Shown here piece by piece: positions 42,804-51,493 of a stretch of 64,000 bases of DNA; the first letter of the stretch is position 1, and every line of letters starts with the position of its first letter. Source of the DNA: Leisingera sp. ANG-M1 (GTDB lineage Bacteria > Pseudomonadota > Alphaproteobacteria > Rhodobacterales > Rhodobacteraceae); NCBI RefSeq assembly GCF_000813745.1, contig NZ_JWLC01000011.1, positions 22,669 through 86,668 of the forward strand. Direction: 5' to 3'. The notes beneath the pieces were generated by a model, which was not told the origin of the DNA, searched no databases, and worked only from the letters and a program-made list of their open reading frames with translations. A program made the position numbers and the translations under genes.

Positions 42804-45800
42804 CCGCATTCACCTGTGCCCTGATTGGCAATGAATCCCTCCTGATCGGCTGCGCCGAGACGCTGCTGGCCCGCGGCCACCAGATCCGGGCCGTGGTCTC
42901 CCAGGATCCGGACATCCGCGCCTGGGCAGCAGACAAGGACCTGACAGCGCTAGACAGTCAGCACGATTTGCAAGGCGGCTTCGACTGGCTCCTGTCGATT
43001 GCCAACCTCACCGTGATTCCGGATGCGGTGCTGGCCCAGGCCGCGAAGGGCGCGGTAAACTTCCACGACGGCCCGCTGCCCGCCTACGCCGGTCTCAACA
43101 CGCCCAACTGGGCGCTGATCAATGGCGAGACCCAGCACGGCATCACCTGGCACCTGATCGAAGGCGGCGTGGATGAGGGCGATGTCCTGGCCCAGCGCCT
43201 GTTCGATGTGGCAGAGGACGAGACCGCCTTTACCCTGAACTCAAAATGCTATGCCGCGGCAATGGACAGTTTTGGCGAGGTGATGGCACAGCTGGAAACC
43301 GGTGCGCTGAACCGCCAGCCCCAGGACCTGTCGCAGCGCCGCATCTTCGCCAAATCCGACCGCCCCGCCGCCGGGGGGCTCTTGGATTTCACCCGCCCCG
43401 CCGCTGAGCTGGCCCGCCTGGTCCGCGCCTTGGACACCGGCGGCTATTGGAACCCGATGTGTGCTGCCAAGCTGCGGGCTGGCGGGACAATTGTCCTGGC
43501 TGGCGCAGCAAAGACGGCCGAGAGTTCCGGCACTCCAGGCACCGTATTGGCAGCCAATAAAGACAGCGTGACCATCGCTGCCGCAGACGGCGCCCTGACG
43601 CTCTCGCGGCTGACCACCTCTGCAGGCCAACCGCTGAACGCTTCCAGCCTGTTCCAGGCCGGTGAGGTGCTGCCTTCCCTGACCGAAGACGCCGCCGGAA
43701 CTCTCACCGTGCAGATGGCCGCGGCGCAAGGCGGCGAAAGCCACTGGCGCCGGCGCCTTGGCGACATGCAGCCGGTCCAGGTGCCGCTTTCCTCGGACAC
43801 CGGCGGCGCCGGTTTCACGCGCCAGGAAATTGCCCTGCCGGCGGTTCTCAGCGAGGTCCAGGCCGCTGCCTCGGTGCTGGCCTGGGCGCTGCTCGGCAGC
43901 GGCGAGGCTGCTGCAGATGTGGCCTTGTCCGCTGGCAGTATGAACGCAGTTCCGGGGCTGATCTCCTCCTGGGTGCCTCTGCAGGCGCGGCGCGATGAAA
44001 GCCTTTCCAGCCTGCTGGAACGTGCTGGGCAAGGAATTGACAAGGCGCGGAAATTCGGCGGTTTTGCCGAGGATCTGGTGGCACGGGCACCTGAGGTCAC
44101 TGCGCAGCCCCGGCCCGCTATTGGCCTATCGCTGGGCAAGGGCGAACCCGTCCCGGGCTGCATGGCCACGGTCGACTACTCCGATGGCAAAATAGCCTTG
44201 TTCACGGACAATGCCCGGCTCGGCAGCAAAGCCGCCGCGCTGCTTGCCGCGCGGCTCAAGCTGGTGCTGGGCGCCATAGCCGGTGACCCCGGCCAGCTGG
44301 TTTCGGCGCTTCCCATCCTGCCCGATACCGAACGCAAGATGCTGCTGGAGGATTGGAACCAGACCGCTGCGAACTACCCCGCTAATCTGACCATCCATGC
44401 AGCCTTTGAGGCTCAAGTTGCCAAAACCCCTGAGGCTGCCGCCCTGGTGTTCGAAGACCAAAGCTTTAGCTACGCCGAGGTCAATGCCCGCGCCGATGCT
44501 GCGGCCGCACGGCTGCGTGAGATGGGCGTAAAACCCGGCAGCCATGTGGGCATCCATGTCCGCCGCGCGCCTGAGCTGGTCTTTGCCGCTTTGGGCGTGA
44601 TGAAGGCTGGCGGCGCCTATGTGCCGCTGGACCCGGCCTACCCCGCCGAGCGCATCGCCCATTACATCCGCGACAGCCAAGCGCAGGTGATCGTGACCCA
44701 ATCCGCGCTGGCCGGCAGCCTGCCAGCCTCAGACGCGCAGGTGCTGGAAATCGAAACCGTCCCCGCGGGGACAGCGGCAGAAAACACCGACGGCGGCGCA
44801 TCTGGCAGCGATCTCGCCTATCTGATCTACACCTCCGGCTCCACCGGCCTGCCCAAGGGGGTGATGGTCACCCACGCCAATGCGTCGAATTTCTTCACCG
44901 GCATGGATGCCCGCATTCCGCACCAGCCCGGCGACGCCTGGCTGGCGGTCACCAGCCTCAGCTTTGACATCTCGGTGCTGGAGCTGTTCTGGACCCTGTC
45001 GCGCGGTCTGAAACTGGTCCTGTCCAGCGACGAAAGCCGGCTGGAACTGTCCAAGGGGCCGGTGGCTCTGTCGGACCGCAAGATGGATTTCAACCTGTTC
45101 TACTGGGGCAACGACGATGGTCCGGGGCCGCAGAAATACCGCTTGCTGCTGGAAGGCGCCAAATTCGCCGACCAGCACGGCTTCAACGCGGTCTGGACGC
45201 CCGAGCGGCATTTCCATGCCTTTGGCGGACCCTATCCGAACCCCTCGGTTACCGGAGCAGCCGTCGCCGCGGTGACGCAGAACATCGGCGTGCGGGCAGG
45301 TTCTTGCGTCGCTCCCTTGCACCACTCGGCACGCATTGCCGAGGAATGGGCGGTGATCGACAACCTGACTGCGGGACGTGCGGGCATTGGCTTTGCCTCT
45401 GGCTGGCAGCCCGATGACTTCATCCTGCGGCCCGAGAATACGCCGCCCGCCAACAAGCCCGCGCTGTTCGAAAGTATTGAAACCGTTCGCAAACTCTGGC
45501 GCGGCGAGGAGGTGGCCTTCCCCCGCAAGGACGGAAGTGAACACAGTGTGGTGACGCAGCCTCGGCCGGTGTCCAAAGAGCTGCCGGTCTGGGTCACCAC
45601 CGCGGGCAACCCGGAGACCTGGCGGGAGGCCGGTGCGATCGGAGCAAATGTGCTGACCCATCTGCTGGGGCAAAGCATCGAGGAGGTTGCGGGCAAGATC
45701 CGCATCTACCACGACGCCCTGCGCGGCGCGGGCCATGACCCTGCGGATTTCAAGGTCACGCTGATGCTGCACAGCTATCTGGCCGAAACCCGCGAAGAAG

Positions 45801-47365
45801 CCCGCCAAGTCGCGCGGGAGCCGATGAAGGACTACCTCCGCTCGGCCGCGGGGCTGATCAAGCAATACGCCTGGGCCTTCCCGGCCTTCAAGAAACCCGA
45901 GGGCGTGAAGAACCCGTTTGAGATGGACCTGGGGTCGTTGTCGGAGGATGAGCTGGAAGCGATCCTCGACTTTGCCTTTGAGCGTTACTTCGAGGACTCC
46001 GGGCTGTTCGGCACCATCCAGGATGCCTGCCAGAGGGTTGAGGAGCTGAAGCGGATCGGTGTCGATGAGATCGCCTGCCTGATCGATTACGGCATTGCCC
46101 CCGAGGTGGTGCTGGAGGGGCTGAAACCGCTGGCCGAATTGCTGCGGCTGTCGAATGCACCGCAGGAGCTGGCGGCGGATGACTTCTCGCTGGCGGCGCA
46201 GATCGTGCGGCATGGCGTCAGCCACATGCAATGCACCCCGTCGATGGCGCGGATGATTGCAGGCGACAGCGATGCCAGCGCTTGCATGGGACGGCTGCAG
46301 CACCTGCTGGTCGGCGGCGAGGCGCTGCCGGGCGACCTGGTGCAGGCTTTGCAGGGCGCGACGGGGGCTGAGATCCACAATATGTACGGGCCGACCGAGA
46401 CCACGATCTGGTCGACGGTGGAGAAAATCGCCGCTGTCTCCGCGGGGACAGCCGGGATCGGCACGCCGATAGCCAATACGCAAGTGTACGTCTTGGACGA
46501 GAAACAAACGCCTGTCCCCGCGGGGACGCCTGGTGAATTGTACATCGGCGGCGCCGGGGTGACGGCGGGCTACTGGCATCGGGAGGCGCTGACCTCTGAA
46601 CGCTTTGTAAACGCACCGTTCGCTGAGGGGCTCCTGTACCGCACCGGCGACTTGGTGCGCTGGACCGCTGAAGGGACACTGGCCTTCCTTGGCCGCACCG
46701 ACCATCAGGTGAAGATCCGCGGCCAGCGGATTGAGCTGGGCGAGATCGAAGCGGCCATGGCCGCCTTCCCCGGTGTGACCGGCGCGGTGGTGGTGCCGCG
46801 CGGGGATAGCGGAGCGGAACAGCTGGTTGGGTATGTCACGGCCTCGGCACCGGTTCCGGACGAGGCTTTGAAGCAGTCTTTGGCGGGCACGCTGGCGGAG
46901 GTGATGGTGCCTGCGCATATCGTCACGCTGGAGGCTTTCCCGCTGACGCCAAACAAGAAAATCGACCGCAAGGCGCTGCCGGGTCCGCAGCCGGCACGGA
47001 CGGAGGCCGCTCCGGCGGTGGCTTTGGACGACGGTGCGCAGGCGAAGATCGCCACGGTCTGGAGCCGTATCCTGGGTGTCAGCGGCATCGGGGCGCAGGA
47101 CAATTTCTTTGCCCTTGGCGGCCACTCGCTGCTGGCGGTGCAGGCGCACCGGGAGCTGAAAGACGAACTGGGCACGGCAAAACTGTCGATCACGGATATC
47201 TTCCGTTTCCCGACGCTGGCAGGGCTGGCAGCGCATATCGAGGGGCTTGCGGGCACCCCGGCAAATACGGAAGAACAGCCGCAAGACTCCGCAGCACCGG
47301 ACCGCGCCGACACCATGTCGAAACGCCGGGCAATGCGGGCAAACCGCAGGGCAAAAGCCGGATGA
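42800..47365 (+). CDS. NRPS: formyltransferase - partial C - A with inserted monooxygenase - T
   Basis: A 1521-residue enzyme. Residues 1-310 are a methionyl-tRNA formyltransferase-like domain with Asn87, His89 and Asp125 (NFHDGPLP, VDEGDV) and its C-terminal part. About 315-510 is the C-terminal lobe of a condensation domain; HHxxxDG is absent. The adenylation domain starts near 529 (LIYTSGSTGLPKGV at 673, SFDISVLELF at 720), is broken at about 755-1117 by a luciferase-like FMN monooxygenase of the MupA/Atu3671 type, then resumes (NMYGPTE, YRTGDLV, Lys near 1384). Carrier Ser1443 is in LGGHSLL. There is no TE. Confidence 0.93.
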   Translation: MTAFTCALIGNESLLIGCAETLLARGHQIRAVVSQDPDIRAWAADKDLTALDSQHDLQGGFDWLLSIANLTVIPDAVLAQAAKGAVNFHDGPLPAYAGLNTPNWALINGETQHGITWHLIEGGVDEGDVLAQRLFDVAEDETAFTLNSKCYAAAMDSFGEVMAQLETGALNRQPQDLSQRRIFAKSDRPAAGGLLDFTRPAAELARLVRALDTGGYWNPMCAAKLRAGGTIVLAGAAKTAESSGTPGTVLAANKDSVTIAAADGALTLSRLTTSAGQPLNASSLFQAGEVLPSLTEDAAGTLTVQMAAAQGGESHWRRRLGDMQPVQVPLSSDTGGAGFTRQEIALPAVLSEVQAAASVLAWALLGSGEAAADVALSAGSMNAVPGLISSWVPLQARRDESLSSLLERAGQGIDKARKFGGFAEDLVARAPEVTAQPRPAIGLSLGKGEPVPGCMATVDYSDGKIALFTDNARLGSKAAALLAARLKLVLGAIAGDPGQLVSALPILPDTERKMLLEDWNQTAANYPANLTIHAAFEAQVAKTPEAAALVFEDQSFSYAEVNARADAAAARLREMGVKPGSHVGIHVRRAPELVFAALGVMKAGGAYVPLDPAYPAERIAHYIRDSQAQVIVTQSALAGSLPASDAQVLEIETVPAGTAAENTDGGASGSDLAYLIYTSGSTGLPKGVMVTHANASNFFTGMDARIPHQPGDAWLAVTSLSFDISVLELFWTLSRGLKLVLSSDESRLELSKGPVALSDRKMDFNLFYWGNDDGPGPQKYRLLLEGAKFADQHGFNAVWTPERHFHAFGGPYPNPSVTGAAVAAVTQNIGVRAGSCVAPLHHSARIAEEWAVIDNLTAGRAGIGFASGWQPDDFILRPENTPPANKPALFESIETVRKLWRGEEVAFPRKDGSEHSVVTQPRPVSKELPVWVTTAGNPETWREAGAIGANVLTHLLGQSIEEVAGKIRIYHDALRGAGHDPADFKVTLMLHSYLAETREEARQVAREPMKDYLRSAAGLIKQYAWAFPAFKKPEGVKNPFEMDLGSLSEDELEAILDFAFERYFEDSGLFGTIQDACQRVEELKRIGVDEIACLIDYGIAPEVVLEGLKPLAELLRLSNAPQELAADDFSLAAQIVRHGVSHMQCTPSMARMIAGDSDASACMGRLQHLLVGGEALPGDLVQALQGATGAEIHNMYGPTETTIWSTVEKIAAVSAGTAGIGTPIANTQVYVLDEKQTPVPAGTPGELYIGGAGVTAGYWHREALTSERFVNAPFAEGLLYRTGDLVRWTAEGTLAFLGRTDHQVKIRGQRIELGEIEAAMAAFPGVTGAVVVPRGDSGAEQLVGYVTASAPVPDEALKQSLAGTLAEVMVPAHIVTLEAFPLTPNKKIDRKALPGPQPARTEAAPAVALDDGAQAKIATVWSRILGVSGIGAQDNFFALGGHSLLAVQAHRELKDELGTAKLSITDIFRFPTLAGLAAHIEGLAGTPANTEEQPQDSAAPDRADTMSKRRAMRANRRAKAG

Positions 47366-48051
47366 AAGTAACCAACAGCAAACTTGCAGAGCGGCTGGCG
47401 CTGGTGCGGCCGCTTTTTGCCGCTGACGTGGCTTTGGCCGGTGCGGACCCGTTGGGCAATCCGCCTGCCCCATATCCGGAGGAAGCCGCCGCCTTGTCGC
47501 CCAATGCGGTTGCGAAACGGCGCAATGAGTTTGCGGCCGGCCGGGAGTCGGTGCGGCAAGCGATGCGGCAGCTGGGCTGGAAACCGGAGCCGGTGCGCGC
47601 CGGCAGCGACCGGGCGCCGATTTGGCCCGCGGGGCTGGTGGGCTCGATCACCCATACCAAGAGCTGCGCCATGGCGGTGCTTTCGCAGACGGGCGCGGTG
47701 CAGGGGCTGGGCATTGATATTGAGGAAGACACGCCGCTGAAGGAAGAGCTGCTGCCTGCGATATGTTCCGAGCGCGAACAGGCCTGGCTGCGGCAGCAGG
47801 ATAATCCCGGGCAGATGGCCAAGGTGATCTTTTCCGCCAAGGAAGCGGCCTATAAGGCGCAATACACCCTGAGCCGGGCATTTTACGGCTTTGACGGGAT
47901 GGAGCTTGAGTTCGATCTGGCGGCCGGCGCGTATCAAGCGGTATTCACCGCCGACCGGCTGCCGTTTACGCGCGGCGAGGCGGTTGGCGGCAGTTTTGTT
48001 GTTGGCGCCGGGCTGATCATGACAACGGCGGAAATCCGGGGGCGCGGATGA
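47362..48051 (+). CDS. 4'-phosphopantetheinyl transferase (EntD/Sfp type)
   Basis: A 229-residue enzyme that adds the phosphopantetheine arm to carrier domains. The three family motifs are present: GSITHTKSCA near residue 93, GIDIEED near 118 and FSAKEAAYK near 157. It overlaps the NRPS stop by 4 bp, so it is probably dedicated to activating the PKS ACP (Ser1807) and the NRPS carrier (Ser1443). The length is standard for the EntD-like class. Confidence 0.93.
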   Translation: MKVTNSKLAERLALVRPLFAADVALAGADPLGNPPAPYPEEAAALSPNAVAKRRNEFAAGRESVRQAMRQLGWKPEPVRAGSDRAPIWPAGLVGSITHTKSCAMAVLSQTGAVQGLGIDIEEDTPLKEELLPAICSEREQAWLRQQDNPGQMAKVIFSAKEAAYKAQYTLSRAFYGFDGMELEFDLAAGAYQAVFTADRLPFTRGEAVGGSFVVGAGLIMTTAEIRGRG

Positions 48052-48983
48052 TGGGCCGGCGCGGATTTCTGACCGCAGGAGGCGTGGCAGCCCTGGCCGG
48101 GCTGATGGTCTTTGCAACACGCAGCCGCCCGGTTCCGGTGCCGCCGCCGCTGGCACCACCCGAGGAGCCTTTGCAGGTGTTTCATCTGGGCCATTCGCTG
48201 GTCGGGCCGGACATGCCGTATATGCTGGCGCAGCTGGCCCCGGAGGGGCATGCCTACAACAGCCAGCTTGGTTCGGGCACGTCTTTGCGGGCGCATTGGG
48301 AGCCCGGCGAGGATATCCTCCACTTCGGCACGGCTAATCAGGCGCCTGCTTACCGGGACGCCAAGGAAGCGGTCGGATCAGGAGACTATGGCGCGGTGGT
48401 GCTGACCGAGATGGTCGAGCTGCGCGATGCTCTTAAGTATTTTGATGCCGCCAAATATCTGGGGAAATGGGCGGATCTGGCACGCGGGGCGTCTCCTGAA
48501 CCGCGGATCTACCTTTATGAGACCTGGCACCGCCTGGATGATGCTGATGGCTGGCTGCAGCGGATCGACACGGATCTTGAGGCGCTCTGGACCCGCCAGC
48601 TGCTGGGCCCGGATAGCCGCCGCAACCCGGAGCAGCCGACCTATCTGATCCCCGGCGGCCAGGTTCTGGCAGCAGTGGCACGGGCGGCGGAGGCCGGGGA
48701 GATCCCGGGGCTGGCTTCACGTGAATCGCTGTTTGCGCGCACGGCCGAAGGGGATCTGGACACCATCCACTTCAACGATTTGGGCGCTTACGTGGTGGCG
48801 CTGACCCATTATGCGGTGCTGTACCAGCGCGCGCCCATGGGTCTGCCGCATCAGCTGACCCGCAGGGACGGCAGCCTGGCTGAGGCGTTCCCGGCAGAGG
48901 GGGCAGCCAAAGTGCAGCAGATCGTCTGGGACGCGGTACGCGCACTGCCCCGCACCGGTGTCCCGGCCGGAGACGGGAAATGA
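48048..48983 (+). CDS. Tat-exported SGNH-like hydrolase or acyltransferase
   Basis: A 311-residue protein with a twin-arginine-like N-terminus (GRRGFLTAGGVAALAGL). The mature part resembles the SGNH fold: the block I serine is in HLGHSLVG and the block V Asp-His pair in DTIHFNDLG. SGNH proteins commonly add or remove acyl groups on glycans outside the cytoplasm. It overlaps the PPTase gene by 4 bp (48048; 48051 is also possible) and resembles the N-terminal part of the next gene. Confidence 0.75.
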   Translation: MMGRRGFLTAGGVAALAGLMVFATRSRPVPVPPPLAPPEEPLQVFHLGHSLVGPDMPYMLAQLAPEGHAYNSQLGSGTSLRAHWEPGEDILHFGTANQAPAYRDAKEAVGSGDYGAVVLTEMVELRDALKYFDAAKYLGKWADLARGASPEPRIYLYETWHRLDDADGWLQRIDTDLEALWTRQLLGPDSRRNPEQPTYLIPGGQVLAAVARAAEAGEIPGLASRESLFARTAEGDLDTIHFNDLGAYVVALTHYAVLYQRAPMGLPHQLTRRDGSLAEAFPAEGAAKVQQIVWDAVRALPRTGVPAGDGK

Positions 48984-51493
48984 ACCTGGACGCGCTGATT
49001 ACCTCGGTTGTGATGATCGGCCATTCCTTGATTGGCCATGACAACCCGGCGATGCTGGAGCAGCTTTTGGATGCGCGCGGCGAGGCCGCGGTGGAAGCGC
49101 AGATCATCAACGGCGCGCCGCTGAGCTATAACTGGCAGCACAGCGGCAGCGCCGAGGGCGTTGATTCACGTGAAAGACTGCGCCAGCCCGTCAGCGCGGT
49201 GATCGTGACCGAGGCGATACCGCTGGCCAATCACCTGAAGTGGAGCGACACCGAAGGCGCGGTGACGCAGTTTTATGAAGTGGCGCGGGCCGCCAATCCG
49301 GATGTGGACTTCTACCTGCAGGAAACCTGGCACAGCCTGGACAGCGGCACCGGCGCCGAGGTGCCGTTTGACGATGGCGCGGATATGCCATGGCGCGCGC
49401 GGCTGACGCAGGATCTGCCGCGCTGGCAAGCAATTGTGGACGAAGTCAGTGCCGCCACCGGCGGAGATGTGAAACTGCTGCCTGCGGGGCAGGCAATGGC
49501 CCGGCTGGATGATGCGATACAGGCGGGCACCATGCCGGGGCTGAACGGCATCCGCGATGTCTTTGCCGATGATATCCACCCCAATGCCACCGGCTTCTAC
49601 TTTTTGGCGCTGGTGCAGTATGCGGTGCTGACCGGAAAAGACCCTGCCGGCCTGCCGCACCAGCTGACGGACCGCTGGGGCAAGCCCTATGCCGCGCCCT
49701 CTCCGGAATTGGCGGCGCGGCTGCAAGAGATCGCCTGGGCCGCTGCGCAGGGCGGCGGAGTGCGCACCGCTGCGCTGCCGCCGGAACCCGGCGCGCTGCC
49801 CGCGGAGGCCGCGCTGCCGGTGCTCAATGCCGCTTTGGCGGAGGAGGTGCCGCTGACGATCAAACCCGCGCGCCAGCCTGTTGCGATTAATCTGGCGGGG
49901 ATCGCCGACTGGAGCACCCAGGCGCCGTTCCTGGATCATTTCAAGACCGCCCGGCCTTGGATCGGCCACCTGCCCCGGCGCTGGGGCGGCGCGGAACATG
50001 CCGACTTGCTGGAGGCCGGTTATCTGGACCCGGACGGCTGGCCCACTGCAATCCCGCCGGAGCTGGGCTCGATCGGCACGGTGATCCTGACCGACCTGCC
50101 GGAGAGCGCAGTGTCGCTCAAGGGGCGGTATGTGCTGCGGTTCGACGGCCAGGGCATTGTCGAAGTTGCGGGCCGGGCGCAGAACGTGCGCTATGGCAAA
50201 GGCGAGGTGCGGTTTGATTACAGCCCCGGCCCCGGCCCGGTTGAGATCCGCATCCAGCGCACCGGGAGCCGGGCAGCGGGCGGCAGTGATTACGTGCGCA
50301 ATATCAGCGTGGTGAAGGAAGAGCACCTGGAGGCCCATGACCGGGGCGCCGTGTTCAACCCGCTGTGGCTGGACCATCTCGACGGGTTTGCCGCTCTTCG
50401 GTTCATGGATTGGATGGCCACCAATGACTCCTTGCAGACCGGCTGGGAAGACCGGCCGCTGCCGCAGGATTATACTTGGGCGCTGAAGGGCGTCCCGGCC
50501 GAGGTGATGCTGGCGCTGGCCAACACTTTGGGCGCGGATCCCTGGTTCACCATGCCGCACATGGCGGATGACAGTTATGTGCGCAACTTTGCCCGGCTGG
50601 CAGAACAAGGGCTGGATGAGGACCTGCGCGCCTATGCCGAATACTCCAACGAGGTCTGGAACTGGCAATTCCAGCAGGCGGCTTGGGCCGATGCCCAGGC
50701 GCAGGCGCGCTGGGGCGGCGAAGGCCTGTGGATGCAGTTCTACGGCGGCCGCGCAGCGGAAATGGCACAGATCTGGACAGAGGTGTTCGGGGAGGACAGC
50801 GGAAGGCTGGTGCGGGTGATTTCCTCGCAGACCGGCTGGCTGGGACTGGAAGAGCAGGTGCTGACGGCGCCCTTGTGGAAGGCGGAGCGGGCGGACCGGC
50901 TCGCGCCTGCCGCCTACTTTGACGCCTATGCGGTGACTGGCTATTTCGGCGGCGCTCTAGGTCTGAGGGAGCGCGCCGGGCAGGTCCGCGCCTGGATTGC
51001 CGCCAGCCGCGAACAGGCCCGCGCGGTGGCTGCGGAGCGCGGCTTGGCTGGCGCGGCGGCAGCAGAATTCGCGAACCGTCACCAGTATGATGCGGCCTCG
51101 GCCCAGGCCGGTGCCGAGTTGCGCGACGGGCTGATCTCGGGCGAGCCGGCCGACACGCTGGCGGATCTGCTGGGGCGGGTTCTGCCTTATCATGCCGGGG
51201 TTGCGCAAAAGCACGGGCTGGAGCTGATCATGTATGAAGGCGGCAGCCATGTAGTGGGGATCGGCCCGATGGTAGAGGATGACGCACTCACCGGCTTTTT
51301 CACCCATTTCAACTACACGCCCGAGATGGGCGCCCTCTACCGCGAGCTGCTGGCCGGCTGGCACGCGCTTGGCGGATCGCTGTTCACCGCTTACGCCGAT
51401 GTGGGGGTGCCGGGGAAATGGGGCAGCTGGGGGACCTTGCGCAATTTGAGTGACAAGAACCCGCGCTGGGACACTTTGGAGATGGTAAAGTGA
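48980..51493 (+). CDS. SGNH-like domain fused to glycoside-hydrolase-like domain
   Basis: An 837-residue fusion. Residues 1-260 are SGNH-like (MIGHSLIGHD with Ser16; FADDIHPNATG with the Asp-His pair) and parallel the previous gene's mature part. Residues 290-420 look like a beta-rich linking or carbohydrate-binding region. Residues 430-837 resemble a clan A-type glycosidase barrel: Glu558 in AEYSNEVWNW follows Asn as an acid/base should, and Glu753 in IMYEGGS could be the nucleophile. No signal peptide is visible, which is odd for a glycan-acting enzyme. ATGA overlap upstream and GTGA overlap downstream. Confidence 0.75.
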   Translation: MNLDALITSVVMIGHSLIGHDNPAMLEQLLDARGEAAVEAQIINGAPLSYNWQHSGSAEGVDSRERLRQPVSAVIVTEAIPLANHLKWSDTEGAVTQFYEVARAANPDVDFYLQETWHSLDSGTGAEVPFDDGADMPWRARLTQDLPRWQAIVDEVSAATGGDVKLLPAGQAMARLDDAIQAGTMPGLNGIRDVFADDIHPNATGFYFLALVQYAVLTGKDPAGLPHQLTDRWGKPYAAPSPELAARLQEIAWAAAQGGGVRTAALPPEPGALPAEAALPVLNAALAEEVPLTIKPARQPVAINLAGIADWSTQAPFLDHFKTARPWIGHLPRRWGGAEHADLLEAGYLDPDGWPTAIPPELGSIGTVILTDLPESAVSLKGRYVLRFDGQGIVEVAGRAQNVRYGKGEVRFDYSPGPGPVEIRIQRTGSRAAGGSDYVRNISVVKEEHLEAHDRGAVFNPLWLDHLDGFAALRFMDWMATNDSLQTGWEDRPLPQDYTWALKGVPAEVMLALANTLGADPWFTMPHMADDSYVRNFARLAEQGLDEDLRAYAEYSNEVWNWQFQQAAWADAQAQARWGGEGLWMQFYGGRAAEMAQIWTEVFGEDSGRLVRVISSQTGWLGLEEQVLTAPLWKAERADRLAPAAYFDAYAVTGYFGGALGLRERAGQVRAWIAASREQARAVAAERGLAGAAAAEFANRHQYDAASAQAGAELRDGLISGEPADTLADLLGRVLPYHAGVAQKHGLELIMYEGGSHVVGIGPMVEDDALTGFFTHFNYTPEMGALYRELLAGWHALGGSLFTAYADVGVPGKWGSWGTLRNLSDKNPRWDTLEMVK

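Noticed and set aside
44729..47473. Long open frame opposite the NRPS (914 codons)
   Set aside because: It is fully antisense to a clear NRPS with ordered core motifs; the translation has low-complexity His/Arg/Gln/Pro content and no family features.
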